DNA from: Anniella stebbinsi
Lineage: Eukaryota; Chordata; Lepidosauria; Squamata; Anniellidae
Reading direction: 5' to 3'
Length of the DNA: 64,000 nt
Assembly (NCBI GenBank): GCA_029215795.1
Contig: JARDYH010000001.1
Span: 404,029,154 to 404,093,153 of the forward strand
Positions 61,701-64,000 of this stretch are shown in pieces; within the stretch, counting starts at the first letter, position 1, and each line of letters starts with the position of its first letter. A program made the translations under genes and the position numbers. Under the pieces are notes generated by a model that saw only the letters and a program-made list of their open reading frames with translations, was not told the origin of the DNA and ran no database searches.

Positions 61701-64000
61701 CCTGTTTTTGTTCAAGTTGAACAAAAGCAGTTGTTTTCCCTTATTCTAGTCAGTAAAACTCACCTGGGCCCTACTACAGCCTGCATAGCTAGCCTAACAA
61801 AATGTCCTGTTTTAGTCAGCTTACTCTTGTCTCCCTCATTTTGCTATCCCTGCTCCTCTCCCCCCCCCACACACACTTCAGCGCTTCCTGCTGCGAAACG
61901 CAGATCACTGTCAACAGCAGGAAAACCAAGGAACAGTGTCCTGATGCGACAGGAAAAGAAGGATTCCTTTTAGCTGCTTTACAGAAGTATTAAAAATAAT
62001 AACCACCACAGATTGACTGGAGCGCTGCCAGATATTATCTCCAGCTGCTGTGCCTCTAAGTCCATCTGCCTGTCTAGGTTTCAGCTCTCTCAAAAGACCT
62101 CAAATGCATGTATTACTCTGTCTGAAATAGCCTGTTTGCCCTTTTCTTCACCAATACAAATATTCTTTGCTTGGGCGACGGCATCTTGTCTTTTACAAAC
62201 ATAAGGCAATACTGCACAGGAAGGGCGGAGGAGAGAAAAGAGCCAAACCATTAGATTCCAGTGGGGCCCTCACAGATACCTTGTCATAAAGCCAGGTGAA
62301 GAACAGCATTTGACCTCTAAGCAACATCATTATTCACTTGTTTCCAACCATGACCCTCCAGGGGTGTCCAGGAAGCCCAAGCGGGTATGAAGGCAAAGCC
62401 TTCCCCTGCTGCTTCCCACCACTGCTACCAAACAGCAATTGGTATTCTTTCCTGCAACAAAATGTTGCAGTGTACCCTTACCTCATAACACAGGTGCTAC
62501 TGTCCATGGTCCCATGCGTTCCTCCAAGATGCTCCTTTCCACCCCCACCCCTGGATTTCCATTTTGGTTTTCCAACTGATGCTCAACATCCCATGCCTCC
62601 TGAGCATACTCCTTCCCCATTAGGCTGTTACGGATGGTGGTGGTTGCTGCATCCTCAACCTCCTAATAGACTTCTTGTATTCCAGCAAACCTCAGTTGCC
62701 CCAATCGTGCTGATACCTCCCTCTTATTTCTCAGTGGTTCCATCTTGACTGCAGCCCTATCAACACTCACCACTTAGGACTGCTACTGGAGTCGTACCAC
62801 CTCTGAACCTGGAGATTCCATGAAGATGTCATGGCTAACAGCCACAGATAGACTTGTCCTCAATATCTTGATCATCTTTGAGCTCCATTTTCTTTGTGCA
62901 AAGGTTGGGTACAAATAATAAGAAGTAAATTGATGGCACATGCATAGGGGTAGATTCACATGACTATGTTTCCTCTGTACCAGGTCACCACACGTGAAGG
63001 GCAGAGCAATGCTAGATGAGGTAGAAAAGGGAGAGCCGCTGCAGATGCACCGCAACACCTGGAGCCCTGCTGGCACACAGTCAGCCTGGATGGGAAGTGG
63101 GGGCAGTTTTTTGCCAACAGTTTTGGCTGGCATAGGCATTCATGTGGGGAATAACGGGGCCTTGGATCCAGTGGATCCCGATGCTGTTCTCAGCCCGCAT
63201 GCCCAATTTGAAGGCCTACTAATGGCAGTAGAATTACACCTGCAGAGTTCTGCTCAGCACAAGTGGGTCCTCTGGAGTGGATGTGCGCCACCAGCAGAAC
63301 TCCGGTCCACATGCGGAGGGGCACATCTGCCCCATCCTAACCTCCTCCAGCTACAGGAATTGGGGGTTAGGATTGTACTCCAACCCACATTCAATGGTCT
63401 ATACATTCCAAGTATAAAGGAGAGCTAAACAAAATAATAATGCAGTAGTCAAGGAACTAAAGGCATTTTGTAGCCTTCACATGACTCAAGTCTGCAGGAT
63501 AACCTAAAAAATTCACATCTGCAAGTCAGAAAATAATGTGAGTCCGTCTGAGCAGGTCGACACAGAAATGGAAAAATGAACTGTGAATCAAACTGCATGT
63601 TATGTTTAACATATTTTTCTAAAAATATAAGGTTTAAAGCAAAAGCTATTATCATATTAGCAGCTCTATTACTAGGAAAAAATGAAAATGCATTAACATT
63701 TTCTTTCTTAAAAAAATCTTTTTAATTAAAACCATATTTGTAAAATGTCCTTTTTCATTCTGTTGTCTTTGAGGCGGCAAAGTTTATATTGTCAAAATAT
63801 CCCCCCCCCCCAAGTTCATGCTAAAAATAAAAAGAGATTACACTTTTTAAATTTCTTTGATTTGCATCATTCAAAGTGCTCCTTGAAAAAAGTTTTTTTC
63901 TTCTCCCCAGGAAGAACAAAAATAATTGCCATATTTATACAAAGGGATGTATAGCTCTCATGTACAAAGGGAAATTTTAAGAAATTGTTGGAGAAGTTTA
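58771..64000. other. downstream intergenic DNA, no gene supported
   Basis: In mammals the next gene beyond ETFA is TMEM266, converging on it. I found no exon of a membrane protein here on the minus strand. The open frames at 60617-61087, 62338-62748 and 62994-63428 have no recognisable domains or splice partners. C-runs occur at 60550-60563, 61860-61869 and 63800-63811. The TCCTGCAACAAAATGTTGCAGT stretch near 62450 recurs near 26641 and, diverged, near 46735, so part of this DNA is repeat-derived. Confidence 0.5.

Overview
The window is nuclear DNA of a vertebrate, most likely a squamate reptile. This rests on two spliced vertebrate genes in their conserved head-to-head order and on a repeat load of CR1/L2-type LINE tails, an AT-rich L1, tRNA-derived SINEs, many fold-back hAT-like MITEs, GATA and AAG microsatellites and a short motif built around ACTTACTCC-AGGTAAGTG. 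The species call is an inference. There are no bacterial operons, CRISPR arrays or viral genes.

Layout. (1) 1-9.1 kb, minus strand: four of the expected six coding exons of ISL2, a LIM-homeodomain transcription factor. Exons 1-4 (8819-8879, 7770-7959, 6257-6531, 2166-2449) give 270 continuous residues: N-terminus, LIM1, LIM2, linker and the complete homeodomain. The C-terminal exons lie left of the window. (2) 8.6-9.4 kb: ISL2 CpG-rich promoter with a palindromic CRE and an inverted CCAAT box. (3) 9.5-29.2 kb: intergenic DNA holding an orphan CpG island (11.5-12.1 kb), a diverged 168-bp tandem repeat (12.4-12.9 kb), SINEs, LINE fragments and most of an eight-copy MITE family. (4) 29.2-29.9 kb: a GCGC-rich element with terminal inverted repeats, then the ETFA CpG-rich promoter. 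(5) 29,866-58,519, plus strand: complete ETFA, electron-transfer flavoprotein alpha subunit. Twelve coding exons, all GT-AG, join in frame to 337 codons with no indel against human ETFA apart from the two ends. A polyadenylation signal follows at 58,742. (6) 58.8-64 kb: intergenic DNA with no gene I can support.

The two genes are functionally unrelated: ISL2 specifies neurons, and ETFA carries electrons in the mitochondrial matrix from acyl-CoA dehydrogenases to ETF-QO. Their adjacency is conserved synteny (the ISL2-ETFA neighbourhood of human 15q24).

The most interesting structure is in ETFA intron 9 and around exon 10. A hAT-like fold-back element with an 8-bp target duplication holds a 5'-truncated L1 with its own perfect 15-bp target duplication, and the L1 holds a further short retroposon tail. 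The outer element stops 70 bp before the 66-bp exon 10, and a LINE tail starts within about 5-10 bp after it. I found no convincing new biochemical system. The novelty here lies in repeat architecture and possible regulatory DNA.
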